Source: UBA1426 sp052034085
Lineage (GTDB): Bacteria > Bacillota > Clostridia > Peptostreptococcales > Anaerovoracaceae
Reading direction: 5' to 3'
Assembly (NCBI GenBank): GCA_052034085.1
Contig: JBPOJA010000028.1
Location: 1-36,542, forward strand
Length of the DNA stretch: 36,542 nt
Part shown: piece by piece, positions 25,947 through 33,247 of the stretch
Numbering within the stretch: position 1 is the first letter of the stretch
How the letters are laid out: the number at the start of each line of letters is the position of its first letter
Notes under the pieces: generated by a model
Database searches by the model: none
Told to the model about the DNA's origin: nothing
The model's input: only the letters and a program-made list of their open reading frames with translations
Made by a program: the position numbers and the translations under genes

Positions 25947-26132
25947 TTACCAGCTGGCCTTTTTAACGCCGGGAATTTCGCCTTTGTATGCCAATTCTCT
26001 AAAGCAGATACGACAGATGCCGTATTTTCTCAGGTAGGCATGGGGACGTCCGCAGAGTTTACACCTGGTGTATTCCCTTGTTGCATACTTTGGTTTTCTC
26101 TGTTGTTTTACTTTTAGAGATGTTTTTGCCAC
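25947..26132 (-). CDS. rpsZ: 30S ribosomal protein S14, short zinc-binding type
   Basis: A 61-residue S14 of type Z. Cysteines 24, 27, 40 and 43 form the zinc ribbon (CKLCG and CRICF), and the protein ends IPGVKKASW. The zinc-free long form used under zinc starvation in some Firmicutes is not in this window. Standard place between rplE and rpsH. Confidence 0.97.
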   Translation of the reverse strand: MAKTSLKVKQQRKPKYATREYTRCKLCGRPHAYLRKYGICRICFRELAYKGEIPGVKKASW

Positions 26133-26144
26133 TTCCTTACCTCC

Positions 26145-26690
26145 TTACTGCTTTGCGAATGGCATGCCCAGTAACTCTAACAGATATTGGGCTTCCTCAT
26201 CGGTCTTTGCCGTTGTGGTAAACGATATGTTCATGCCTTTAATCACGTCCACATCGTCATATACGATTTCCGGGAAAACAAGCTGTTCTTTGATTCCCAT
26301 GGAATAGTTTCCTCTTCCGTCGAAGGAGTTTCTGCTGACTCCTTTAAAGTCCCTTACTCTGGGTAATGCTATGTTAAAGAGTTTATCTGCAAACACATAC
26401 ATGTTGTCTCCCCTGAGAGTAACCTTTGCACCCACGCTCATGCCACCTCTTATTTTGAAGTTGGCAATGGATTTCTTGGCCTTGGTTACTACGGGCCTCT
26501 GTCCGGTGATGAGAGCTATCTCTGAAATTGCAGACTCCATGATTTTAGCATTGTCCTTTGCTTCTCCAAGTCCCATGTTAACGGTGATTTTCACCAGTTT
26601 GGGCACTTCCATGACGTTATCATATTTGAATTTGTCCATCATGGCCTTGAATACATCTGTTTTATAATATTCCTTCAGTCTTGCTGCCAA
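26145..26690 (-). CDS. rplE: 50S ribosomal protein L5
   Basis: A 181-residue 5S rRNA-binding protein of the central protuberance that contacts S13 and P-site tRNA. Family features are ARLKEYYKTDV, KITVNMGLGEA, GQRPVVTKAKKSIANFKIR and the C-terminal DEEAQYLLELLGMPF. Spacing to rplX is 18 bp. Confidence 0.97.
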   Translation of the reverse strand: MAARLKEYYKTDVFKAMMDKFKYDNVMEVPKLVKITVNMGLGEAKDNAKIMESAISEIALITGQRPVVTKAKKSIANFKIRGGMSVGAKVTLRGDNMYVFADKLFNIALPRVRDFKGVSRNSFDGRGNYSMGIKEQLVFPEIVYDDVDVIKGMNISFTTTAKTDEEAQYLLELLGMPFAKQ

Positions 26691-26708
26691 GATACTTCCC
26701 TCCTTTCA

Positions 26709-27014
26709 CTAGTCCAATACCTGGCCCGTTTTTTTCGATACTCTTTTCTTGACGCCGTTTTCAATAATGTAGCCTATCCTTGTGGGAGCCTTCTCTTTGT
26801 TATCCCAGTACATTACGTTGGATACATGGATGGGGCCTTCCTGATGCTTGATTTCGGCTGCTTCTTTTCTTGTTTGCTTCTGGTGTTTGGTCTGAACATT
26901 CACACCTTCAACCAGAACTTTGTCGTGCTTGGGATAAGCTTTAATTACCTTTCCCTTTTTCCCCTTGTCTTTACCGGTGATTACAATTACCGTATCGTCT
27001 TTTTTAATCCGCAT
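26709..27014 (-). CDS. rplX: 50S ribosomal protein L24
   Basis: A 101-residue assembly-initiator protein with a KOW motif (VIVITGKDKGKKGKVIKAYP) at residues 9-28 and the conserved EGVNVQTKHQK. The ATG at 27014 is selected because GGAGGT lies seven bases upstream. An upstream in-frame TTG at 27020 would sit almost on the Shine-Dalgarno sequence. Confidence 0.97.
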   Translation of the reverse strand: MRIKKDDTVIVITGKDKGKKGKVIKAYPKHDKVLVEGVNVQTKHQKQTRKEAAEIKHQEGPIHVSNVMYWDNKEKAPTRIGYIIENGVKKRVSKKTGQVLD

Positions 27015-27026
27015 TTTCAATACCTC

Positions 27027-27395
27027 CTACAGAACTTCCGGGGCCAGGGAAACGATCTTCATGAAGTTCTTATCCCTCAGCTCTCTTGCGACAGGTCCGA
27101 AAATACGGGTACCTACAGGGTTCTTATCTTCTTTTATGATAACGGCGGCATTCTGGTCGAACTTCACATAGCTTCCGTCAACTCTTCTGGCACCATGCTT
27201 GGTTCTCACCACTACGGCTTTAACAATCTCGCCTTTTTTTACGACTCCGCCTGGAGTTGCTTCCTTAACGGTGCATACTATTATATCTCCTATGTTCGCA
27301 TATTTGCGGCGGGTTCCACCCAATACGCGAATGCACAAAAGCTCCTTTGCTCCGGAATTGTCAGCAACCTTCAGTCTGCTTTCTACTTGAATCAC
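27027..27395 (-). CDS. rplN: 50S ribosomal protein L14
   Basis: A 122-residue beta-barrel protein at the subunit interface and the binding site of silencing factor RsfS. It starts MIQVESRLKVADNSGAKEL and contains VVRTKHGARRVDGSYVKFD and GTRIFGPVARELRDKNFMKI. Operon order rpsQ-rplN-rplX is standard. Confidence 0.98.
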   Translation of the reverse strand: MIQVESRLKVADNSGAKELLCIRVLGGTRRKYANIGDIIVCTVKEATPGGVVKKGEIVKAVVVRTKHGARRVDGSYVKFDQNAAVIIKEDKNPVGTRIFGPVARELRDKNFMKIVSLAPEVL

Positions 27396-27411
27396 TTTAG
27401 GTGCCTCCTTC

Positions 27412-27669
27412 TTACTTGACTTTTTCTAATACTTTCACAAGTCTCCATCTTTTATCCTTGGACAGAGGTCTTGTTTCCATAATTCTTACTTTGTCGCCTA
27501 TGTTGCACTCGTTATTCTCATCATGGGCTTTGAATTTTTTAGTGTGCTTTGTGGACTTTCCGTAAAGGGAATGCCTTACGAAATCTTCAACAGCCACTAC
27601 TATGGTTTTATCCATCTTGTCGCTTACTACCATACCCACACGGGTTTTTCTTCTGTTTCTTGTTTCCAT
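27412..27669 (-). CDS. rpsQ: 30S ribosomal protein S17
   Basis: An 85-residue OB-fold primary rRNA-binding protein. It contains RKTRVGMVVSDKMDKTIVV, the HSLYGKSTKHTKKFKAHDE loop and METRPLSKDKRWRLVKVLEK. Positioned 18 bp after rpmC in the usual order. Confidence 0.97.
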   Translation of the reverse strand: METRNRRKTRVGMVVSDKMDKTIVVAVEDFVRHSLYGKSTKHTKKFKAHDENNECNIGDKVRIMETRPLSKDKRWRLVKVLEKVK

Positions 27670-27687
27670 AATCGCATCCTCCTTTCT

Positions 27688-27891
27688 TTAGCCTTGTGCA
27701 CCTTTGATTTCTTTTTCCCTCAGAACTGTTTTGGCTCTGGCAATCTGTCTTTTCACATCCCTCATTTTGATGGGATTTTCCAGCTGGCCGGTAACCTGTT
27801 GGAAGCGAAGATTAAACAATTCGTTTTTCAGCTTTTTCACTTCCAGATTTAATTCTGTTTCACTCATATTTCTCATTTTTTCAAGTTTCAT
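27688..27891 (-). CDS. rpmC: 50S ribosomal protein L29
   Basis: A 67-residue helical hairpin protein at the exit tunnel, near the trigger factor and SRP docking site. It has MSETELNLEVKKLKNELFNLRFQ with family spacing, QLENPIKMRDVKRQIARAKTV and a basic end. Its ATG overlaps the rplP stop by one base (TAATG), so translation is coupled. Confidence 0.97.
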   Translation of the reverse strand: MKLEKMRNMSETELNLEVKKLKNELFNLRFQQVTGQLENPIKMRDVKRQIARAKTVLREKEIKGAQG

Positions 27892-28325
27892 TACGCTTCA
27901 CCACCCTCCGGTAACTCTTGCCCTTTGATGGCAAATTTCGATTTGATGGGGAGCTTATGAGACGCAAGTCTCATGGCCTCTCTTGCCTTCTCTTCCGAAA
28001 CCCCGGCTATCTCGAACATAACTCTTCCGGGCTTTACTACAGCTACCCAGTATTCGGGGGCACCCTTTCCCGAACCCATCCTGACTTCTGCCGGTTTCTT
28101 TGTTACGGGTTTATGCGGGAATATTTTTATATATACGTTTCCGCCTCTTTTTATTGAACGGGTCATGGCTATTCTGGCGGCCTCAATCTGATTGGATGTA
28201 ATCCATCCGCATTCCTGGGCGACCAGTCCGTAGGTACCATAGCTTATGGTGTTTCCTCTAGTAGCTATGCCCTTCATTCTCCCTCTATGGACGCGACGAC
28301 GTTTAACACGCTTTGGCATCAACAT
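27891..28325 (-). CDS. rplP: 50S ribosomal protein L16
   Basis: A 144-residue protein near the A site and peptidyl transferase centre. It starts MLMPKRVKRRRVHRGRMKG and has GLVAQECGWITSNQIEAARIA, MGSGKGAPEYWVAVVKPGR and a C-terminal SHKLPIKSKFA. The first of two ATGs is preferred because GGAGG lies eight bases upstream. Confidence 0.98.
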   Translation of the reverse strand: MLMPKRVKRRRVHRGRMKGIATRGNTISYGTYGLVAQECGWITSNQIEAARIAMTRSIKRGGNVYIKIFPHKPVTKKPAEVRMGSGKGAPEYWVAVVKPGRVMFEIAGVSEEKAREAMRLASHKLPIKSKFAIKGQELPEGGEA

Positions 28326-28351
28326 CGCTAATTCCTCCTTTCACGCTGTTT

Positions 28352-29245
28352 CTATTCTTCTGTAACGACTTCTTCAGGCTGTGCCGCAACTTGCTCTTCC
28401 GGTTGTACTGCCGGTTCTTCTGCAGGTTTCTCCACCGCTTTTTCCACTGGTTTGTTGCGCTTTCTCGGGTTGACAGCCTTTGGCGCTGCCGGCTTCTCAT
28501 CTCTTCTGCTGTCTCTTCTCTGTCTGTCATCCCTGCCCCTTCTGTCTGAAGGTTTTCTTCGCCTCTCACCGTCGTTCTTTCCGCCTTCTTCGGGCAGAGG
28601 ACTTTGAAGTTCTTTTGAAAGGACTTCTCCGTTGTTGATCCAAACCTTTACACCTATTTTCCCATATTGGGTATCTGACTCCGCAAAACCATAACTGATA
28701 TCGGATCTCAATGTGTGTAATGGAACGTTTCCTTCACTGTATTTTTCGCTTCTGGCAATTTCCGCTCCGCCGAGACGGCCTGAAACCATTATCTTGATTC
28801 CCTTGGCTCCGGATTTCATGGTCCTTCCGATAGCCTGTTTCATGGCTCTTCTGTATGAGATTCTTCTCTCCAGAGCCTGAGCTACGCTTTCAGCTGTAAG
28901 CTGAGCATCAGAATCGATTTTTCTTACTTCTACGATGTTCATAAGAACGGTTTTGCCGGTAAGCTTTTCGACTTCTGCCTTGAGTTCATCAATTCCCGTT
29001 CCGGATCTTCCGATTACCATTCCGGGCTTTGCAGCCAGTACAGTGACTTTCACCTGATTGTTGGCTGCTCTTTCAATGAGAATCTTGGACACTCCCGCTG
29101 CATAAATCCTCTTTTTAACGTAATCTCTGATTTTCTTATCTTCCACCAGGTAGTCTGCAAAATCTTTTTTATCCGCATACCACTTGGAGTTCCAGTCCTT
29201 TATGATGCCTACTCTCAATCCATGTGGATTAACTTTCTGACCCAT
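28352..29245 (-). CDS. rpsC: 30S ribosomal protein S3 with a long charged C-terminal extension
   Basis: S3 forms part of the mRNA entry tunnel and its helicase. Residues 1 to about 208 are a normal S3: MGQKVNPHGLRVGI, the KH domain with KPGMVIGRSGTGIDEL, and ISGRLGGAEIAR-like VSGRLGGAEIAR; the core ends GVKVWINNGEVL. The usual protein ends near residue 215-230, but this one continues to 297. The extra tail of about 88 residues is Lys/Arg-rich first (RRRKPSDRRGRDDRQRRDSR), then turns acidic with repeated QPEE units. The reading frame has no break, and the rplP gene follows 26 bp later. The tail looks disordered and of low complexity; its role is unknown. Confidence 0.97.
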   Translation of the reverse strand: MGQKVNPHGLRVGIIKDWNSKWYADKKDFADYLVEDKKIRDYVKKRIYAAGVSKILIERAANNQVKVTVLAAKPGMVIGRSGTGIDELKAEVEKLTGKTVLMNIVEVRKIDSDAQLTAESVAQALERRISYRRAMKQAIGRTMKSGAKGIKIMVSGRLGGAEIARSEKYSEGNVPLHTLRSDISYGFAESDTQYGKIGVKVWINNGEVLSKELQSPLPEEGGKNDGERRRKPSDRRGRDDRQRRDSRRDEKPAAPKAVNPRKRNKPVEKAVEKPAEEPAVQPEEQVAAQPEEVVTEE

Positions 29246-29257
29246 TAGACAAACCTC

Positions 29258-29593
29258 CTAATCTCTTTCCTTAAGTGTAACGCCAATGTGGCTGCTTCTC
29301 TTGAGGATCAGCCCCGCACGGCCCTGGGAGCGTGCTCTCCAACGCTTCATTGTAGGTCCCTGATTGGCATAAACTTCTGCCACATAGAGCTTGTCCACAT
29401 TCATATTGTGATTATTCTCTGCATTGGCTGCCGCAGATTGAACCACTTTTTCTATCAGCACAGAGCCTTTTCCCTTGGTGAATTTCAATATCGTCAGTGC
29501 CTCGTTTAAGTCCTTGCCTCTGATTAAATCAGCAATGGGCTTAAGCTTTATGGGAGACATTCTGACATACTTTGCAACTGCTTTCGCTTCCAT
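29258..29593 (-). CDS. rplV: 50S ribosomal protein L22
   Basis: A 111-residue protein whose hairpin lines the exit tunnel and where macrolide-resistance changes can arise. It has AVAKYVRMSPIKLKPIADLI, the hinge NVDKLYVAEVYANQGPTMKR and the loop RARSQGRAGLILKRSSHI. No deletion or insertion is apparent in the tunnel loop. Normal order rpsS-rplV-rpsC. Confidence 0.97.
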   Translation of the reverse strand: MEAKAVAKYVRMSPIKLKPIADLIRGKDLNEALTILKFTKGKGSVLIEKVVQSAAANAENNHNMNVDKLYVAEVYANQGPTMKRWRARSQGRAGLILKRSSHIGVTLKERD

Positions 29594-29610
29594 GTTTCAT
29601 ATCCTCCCTT

Positions 29611-29892
29611 TTACTTCCTTACCCTTGATGACTTATCAGCTGCGTGTCCTCTGTAGTTTCTGGTGGGGGCAAACTCTCCAAGTTTGTGTCCTACCATATC
29701 TTCTGTTATATATACCGGTACGTGCTTCTTTCCATCATGCACCGCTATGGTGTGTCCTACCATCTGCGGAAATATGGTGGATGGCCTGGACCAGGTTCTG
29801 ATGACCTTCTTGTCATTTGCTTCGTTCATGGCATCAATGGCCGCTAATAATTTTTTATCTACAAATGGCCCTTTTTTCAGTGATCTGCTCAT
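29611..29892 (-). CDS. rpsS: 30S ribosomal protein S19
   Basis: A 93-residue head protein making a complex with S13 at the A-site side. MSRSLKKGPFVDKKLL, TWSRPSTIFPQMVGHTIAVH and HKLGEFAPTRNYRGHAADK identify it clearly. It lies 18 bp after rplB. Confidence 0.98.
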   Translation of the reverse strand: MSRSLKKGPFVDKKLLAAIDAMNEANDKKVIRTWSRPSTIFPQMVGHTIAVHDGKKHVPVYITEDMVGHKLGEFAPTRNYRGHAADKSSRVRK

Positions 29893-29910
29893 TGTTCATC
29901 CTCCTTTCCG

Positions 29911-30744
29911 CTATTTCTCGCCGCGTCTCTTAACTATATACTGATTCGTCTTCTTGTTCTTCTTTCTCGTCTTGTAACCCAGTGTAGGCTTGCCCCATGG
30001 GGTCACCGGACTTGGTCTTCCTATGCCGGTCTTTCCTTCGCCGCCGCCGTGGGGGTGGTCATTGGGGTTCATTGCTGAGCCTCTGACTGTGGGTCTGATT
30101 CCCATGTGTCTCTTTCTTCCGGCCTTACCGATTTTAATGTTTTCATGCTCGATATTTCCGACTTCACCTACGGTGGCCCTGCATTCGATTCTAACTTTTC
30201 TCATTTCTCCGGAAGGAAGCCTTATGGTTGCATAGCCTCCCTCTTTAGCCATAAGCTGGGCGCCGTTGCCTGCTGACCTTACCAGCTGTCCGCCTTTGCC
30301 CGCTTTCATTTCAATATTGTGAATGATTGTGCCTACCGGTATGTTCTGCAAAGGCAGGGCATTACCGACCTGGATATCCGCTTCGGGCCCGGAGAAAATC
30401 GTGTCTCCCACTTTCAATGTGTTGGGGGCTATGATATATCTCTTTTCTCCGTCTGCATAAAATATCAGTGCGATATTTGCGCTTCTGTTGGGATCGTACT
30501 CAATGGTGGCCACTTTTCCGGGGATGTTATCTTTATTTCTTTTAAAATCGATAATTCTGTACTTGGGTCTATAGCCGCCGCCCCTGTGCCTTACAGTGAT
30601 AACTCCTCTCTGGTTTCTGCCGGAATGTTTCTTCAGGGTTACCGTCAGGGATTTTTCCGGTTCCTTCGCCGTGATTTCCTCAAAGGTTGAAACCGTCATT
30701 CCCCTTAAACCGGGAGAAGTTGGCTTGTATTTTCTGATTGACAT
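29911..30744 (-). CDS. rplB: 50S ribosomal protein L2
   Basis: A 277-residue protein essential for subunit association and peptidyl transfer. Features include SIRKYKPTSPGLRGMTVS, KHSGRNQRGVITVRHRGGG, the catalytic-centre region RGSAMNPNDHPHGGGEG with its conserved histidines, and PWGKPTLGYKTRKKNK. Length is standard. Gap to rplW is 15 bp. Confidence 0.98.
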   Translation of the reverse strand: MSIRKYKPTSPGLRGMTVSTFEEITAKEPEKSLTVTLKKHSGRNQRGVITVRHRGGGYRPKYRIIDFKRNKDNIPGKVATIEYDPNRSANIALIFYADGEKRYIIAPNTLKVGDTIFSGPEADIQVGNALPLQNIPVGTIIHNIEMKAGKGGQLVRSAGNGAQLMAKEGGYATIRLPSGEMRKVRIECRATVGEVGNIEHENIKIGKAGRKRHMGIRPTVRGSAMNPNDHPHGGGEGKTGIGRPSPVTPWGKPTLGYKTRKKNKKTNQYIVKRRGEK

Positions 30745-30759
30745 TTTTAACTTCCCTCC

Positions 30760-31050
30760 TTATAGACCCTGGAAGAATTCGATTTCCTTACTCTTGTCCG
30801 TAAGGATTACGATGGCCTTCTTCGAAGCCGCCGTTTTTCCGACATTTCTTCCCATTCTCTTAAGCTTGCCTCTTACGTTCATGGTGTTGACTCTTTCAAC
30901 TTCAACGCCGAAAATTTCTTCCACAGCGTTTTTAACCTGAGTCTTGTTTGCATCTACCGCAACTTTAAACGTGTATCTCTTCTTAGCCGCATCATCCATG
31001 CTTCTTTCCGTGATAACGGGCTTTAAAATTATATCGTAAGGGGTTTTCAT
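30760..31050 (-). CDS. rplW: 50S ribosomal protein L23
   Basis: A 96-residue exit-tunnel protein and main docking site of trigger factor. It starts MKTPYDIILKPVITERSM and contains YTFKVAVDANKTQVKNAVEE and VNTMNVRGKLKRMGR. Its ATG overlaps the stop of rplD by one base (TAATG), indicating coupled translation. Confidence 0.97.
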   Translation of the reverse strand: MKTPYDIILKPVITERSMDDAAKKRYTFKVAVDANKTQVKNAVEEIFGVEVERVNTMNVRGKLKRMGRNVGKTAASKKAIVILTDKSKEIEFFQGL

Positions 31051-31673
31051 TATGAATACACCTCCTCAATCCTGGTTACTGCATCTCTGGTAAGTATCAG
31101 GCTTTCATGGTTGACTATGTCATAGACATTCATTTCGCCCACCATGCTGGCTTTGACACCCGGTATATTGGCAGCCGACAAGACCACATTGTCATTCTTA
31201 ATATCGGTGACTATAAGAGCCTTCTTTGCTGCATTAATATTCTCCAGTACTTTAATCATATCCTTGGTCTTTGGCACATCCAGATCAAGACTTTCCAGCA
31301 CTATGATTTCCTGGTCTGCCAATTTGGATGATAATGCGGATTTAAGCGCCAGCCTTTTGACCTTCTTTGGAACTGAAAATCTGTAGCTTCTGGGCTTTGG
31401 TGCAAAGGCAACTCCGCCTCCGTACTGATGAGGAGCATTGTTGCTGCCCTGCCTGGCTCTGCCAGTACCTTTCTGCCTGAAAGGTTTTCTTTTGCCGCCC
31501 CTGATTTCTCCTCTGGTTTTTGCCGATTGAATTCTTTGCCTCTGGTTGGCCAGGTAATTAACCACTACAGCATGTACTGCGTGGGGGTTGACTTCTATTG
31601 CAAAAATATCGTCATTTAATTCTATGTTTCCGGCTTCGGTGCCGTCCATTTTCAAAACTTTTATTTGAGCCAT
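31050..31673 (-). CDS. rplD: 50S ribosomal protein L4
   Basis: A 207-residue protein whose loop lines the tunnel; in E. coli it also represses the S10 operon by binding its leader. It has QRQRIQSAKTRGEIRGGKRK and FRQKGTGRARQGSNNAPHQ (tunnel loop), followed by a folded C-terminal domain. The presence of a structured leader at the front of this operon makes L4 one candidate ligand, but no L4-binding motif has been shown here. Confidence 0.97.
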   Translation of the reverse strand: MAQIKVLKMDGTEAGNIELNDDIFAIEVNPHAVHAVVVNYLANQRQRIQSAKTRGEIRGGKRKPFRQKGTGRARQGSNNAPHQYGGGVAFAPKPRSYRFSVPKKVKRLALKSALSSKLADQEIIVLESLDLDVPKTKDMIKVLENINAAKKALIVTDIKNDNVVLSAANIPGVKASMVGEMNVYDIVNHESLILTRDAVTRIEEVYS

Positions 31674-31699
31674 CTGACTTCCTCCTTTCTGCCGGATCC

Positions 31700-32335
31700 T
31701 TATTTATCCTGGCCCTTGACTGCGTATTGCACTTTCAACAGGCCACCTTTTGGTCCCGGAACCGCTCCTTTGACCAGCATTATATTTCTTTCCGGTATTA
31801 CTTTTACCAGTTCCAGGTTCTGTACGGTAACAGTTTCCCTTCCCATTCTGCCCATTGCCTTGTTGCCCTTGAAAACCCTGCCGGGATAGGCGCCTGCAGC
31901 AAGAGCTCCTGCCAGCCTGTGATGCTTGGAACCGTGGCTCATTGGCCCCCTCGCCTGGCCCCATCTTTTGATGTGGCCCTGAGTTCCCTTGCCCTTGGAT
32001 GTGCCTGTGATATCCAGCCTTGCACCCTCTTCGAAATCGCTCACAGTTATTTCCTGTCCCGTTTCGTAACTTTCACCATCTCTAAGACGGATTTCTCTCA
32101 AATGTTTTTTCAGAGGCGCTTCCCATCTGGCAAAATGGCCTTTTGTGGGTTTGTCCGTTCTTTGTTCCTTGAGTTCACCGTAACCTATCTGCACTGCATC
32201 GTAGCCGTCAGTATCCACGGTTTTAACCTGTATCACCGTGTTGGGCCCTGCTTCGATTACAGTCACAGGTATTACTTCTCCGTTTTCGGAAAAAATCTGT
32301 GTCATGCCGATTTTTTTTCCTAAAATTGTCTTCAT
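31700..32335 (-). CDS. rplC: 50S ribosomal protein L3
   Basis: A 211-residue early-assembly protein close to the peptidyl transferase centre. It starts MKTILGKKIGMTQIFSENG and contains GTSKGKGTQGHIKRWGQARGP with family spacing and the loop SHRLAG-like HHRLAGALAAGAYPGRVFKG. Preceded by a 60-bp spacer containing a 9-bp hairpin. Confidence 0.97.
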   Translation of the reverse strand: MKTILGKKIGMTQIFSENGEVIPVTVIEAGPNTVIQVKTVDTDGYDAVQIGYGELKEQRTDKPTKGHFARWEAPLKKHLREIRLRDGESYETGQEITVSDFEEGARLDITGTSKGKGTQGHIKRWGQARGPMSHGSKHHRLAGALAAGAYPGRVFKGNKAMGRMGRETVTVQNLELVKVIPERNIMLVKGAVPGPKGGLLKVQYAVKGQDK

Positions 32336-32360
32336 GCTTTCTTACTCCCTTCTTACAGCG

Positions 32361-32384
32361 GATTGTCAGGTTAAGCCTGCAATC
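32361..32384 (-). promoter_or_regulatory. Hairpin in the rpsJ-rplC spacer
   Basis: On the transcript GATTGCAGG (32384-32376) pairs with CCTG-a-CAATC (32370-32361), with a five-base loop CTTAA and one bulged A. It lies about 15 bases before the rplC ribosome-binding site. No T tract follows, so it is not a terminator; it may stabilise or pace translation. Confidence 0.4.
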
Positions 32385-32395
32385 ATACTAAGATT

Positions 32396-32704
32396 TTACA
32401 GTTTAATTTCTATATCCACTCCTGCCGGCATATCAAGCTTCATCAGTGAATCGATGGTCTTGGTGGACGGCGAAAGAATATCAATCAACCTTTTATGTGT
32501 TCTCTGTTCAAACTGCTCCCTGCTGTCTTTATATTTGTGAACGGCTCTGAGTATGGTAACCACTTCCTTTTGTGTTGGAAGGGGAATGGGTCCCGATACT
32601 TCCGCTCCCGTCTTCTTTGCTGTTTCCACTATCCTGGCAGCAGACTGGTCCAGTGCAGTGTGGTCATAAGCTTTGAGTTTGATTCTGATCTTCTGTGTGC
32701 TCAT
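32396..32704 (-). CDS. rpsJ: 30S ribosomal protein S10
   Basis: A 102-residue protein of the 30S head, also the transcription antitermination factor NusE. It contains KIRIKLKAYDHTALDQSA, SGPIPLPTQKEVVTILRAVH and the HKRLIDILSPSTKTIDSLM segment. AGGAGG precedes the ATG. It is the first gene of the ribosomal cluster: the rpsL-rpsG-fusA-tuf genes often found upstream are replaced by a 543-bp regulatory region and the divergent lrp gene. Confidence 0.98.
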   Translation of the reverse strand: MSTQKIRIKLKAYDHTALDQSAARIVETAKKTGAEVSGPIPLPTQKEVVTILRAVHKYKDSREQFEQRTHKRLIDILSPSTKTIDSLMKLDMPAGVDIEIKL

Positions 32705-32722
32705 CTTTTCCTCCTAATTTGT

Positions 32723-32856
32723 CCTGCCTAGCAGGTGTTTCGTACATTTTCGCTATTCTGTTACGTGGAGCCGGGTGTGTACACCCCTCCGTGCGTTTCA
32801 TCATAAACTGCACAAAGAAACACCCCGCCCCCTCGTCCTCTTCTAAAAGAGAGGGC
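32723..32856 (-). promoter_or_regulatory. Structured leader of the S10 operon (predicted three-way junction)
   Basis: On the transcript P1 pairs GGTGTTTC (32824-32817) with GAAACACC (32741-32734), a perfect 8 bp across 75 bases. Inside, P2 is GTGCaGTTT/AAACGCAC (32813-32791, loop ATGATG) and P3 is GGAGGGGTG/CACCCggCTCC (32790-32767, loop TACA); P2 and P3 abut with no linker. A further hairpin P0 lies at 32856-32830, and CCTGC-TAG-GCAGG (32735-32723) overlaps the end of P1 by two bases, just before the ribosome-binding site. The rest of the 543-bp rpsJ-lrp interval holds promoters and AT-rich sequence but no credible gene. Confidence 0.55.
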
Positions 32857-32930
32857 AATTCTCAGTAGAAATTCTCCGATAGCACGGTAACTTCCTACTT
32901 CAACGCATTTGCTTTTTTGCAAGCTTAATC

Positions 32931-32959
32931 AGTATATAGCATGAAAAAATATTATGCAA
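32931..32959 (-). promoter_or_regulatory. S10 operon promoter P2 (proximal)
   Basis: On the minus strand TTGCAT (32954-32959), 17 bp, TATACT (32931-32936). The expected start near 32924 gives a leader of about 220 nt before rpsJ. Confidence 0.65.
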
Positions 32960-33029
32960 GAGGTTTTTATAACTTTATACAAATATTTTCTCACACTATT
33001 TTCTGATTATTTCGCCATTTGCAGCACTT

Positions 33030-33058
33030 ATTATAATACACGGTGCCTGGCGTATCAA
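33030..33058 (-). promoter_or_regulatory. S10 operon promoter P1 (distal)
   Basis: On the minus strand TTGATA (33053-33058), 17 bp and a perfect TATAAT (33030-33035). It lies 99 bp upstream of P2 in the same direction, so the ribosomal operon appears to have tandem promoters. Confidence 0.75.
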
Positions 33059-33195
33059 TGTGGGTGGAATTTTTCTCTTTTTCATGAAAAATACCAAAAA
33101 AAATATAGCAGATTGCAATAAGCCGGCGTTTTTATATATTTTTTATGGCATTTTATCAAATATCCCGAAAATTTTATTGATTTTCTTAGCATATC

Positions 33196-33223
33196 TTTAC
33201 ATTTTTTCGTACTATGTTAATAT
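33196..33223 (+). promoter_or_regulatory. Candidate lrp promoter
   Basis: TTTACA (33196-33201), 16 bp, TAATAT (33218-33223), about 17 bp before the lrp ribosome-binding site. A second candidate, TTGCAA (33113-33118), 16 bp, TATATT (33135-33140), lies upstream. The choice between them is open. Confidence 0.45.
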
Positions 33224-33247
33224 TGGTGTAAATGAATGAGGTGAAAG

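Noticed and set aside
32664..32858. Small open frame in the S10 leader, a possible leader peptide
   Set aside because: It overlaps the rpsJ start, has no Shine-Dalgarno sequence and its sequence is explained by RNA structure.
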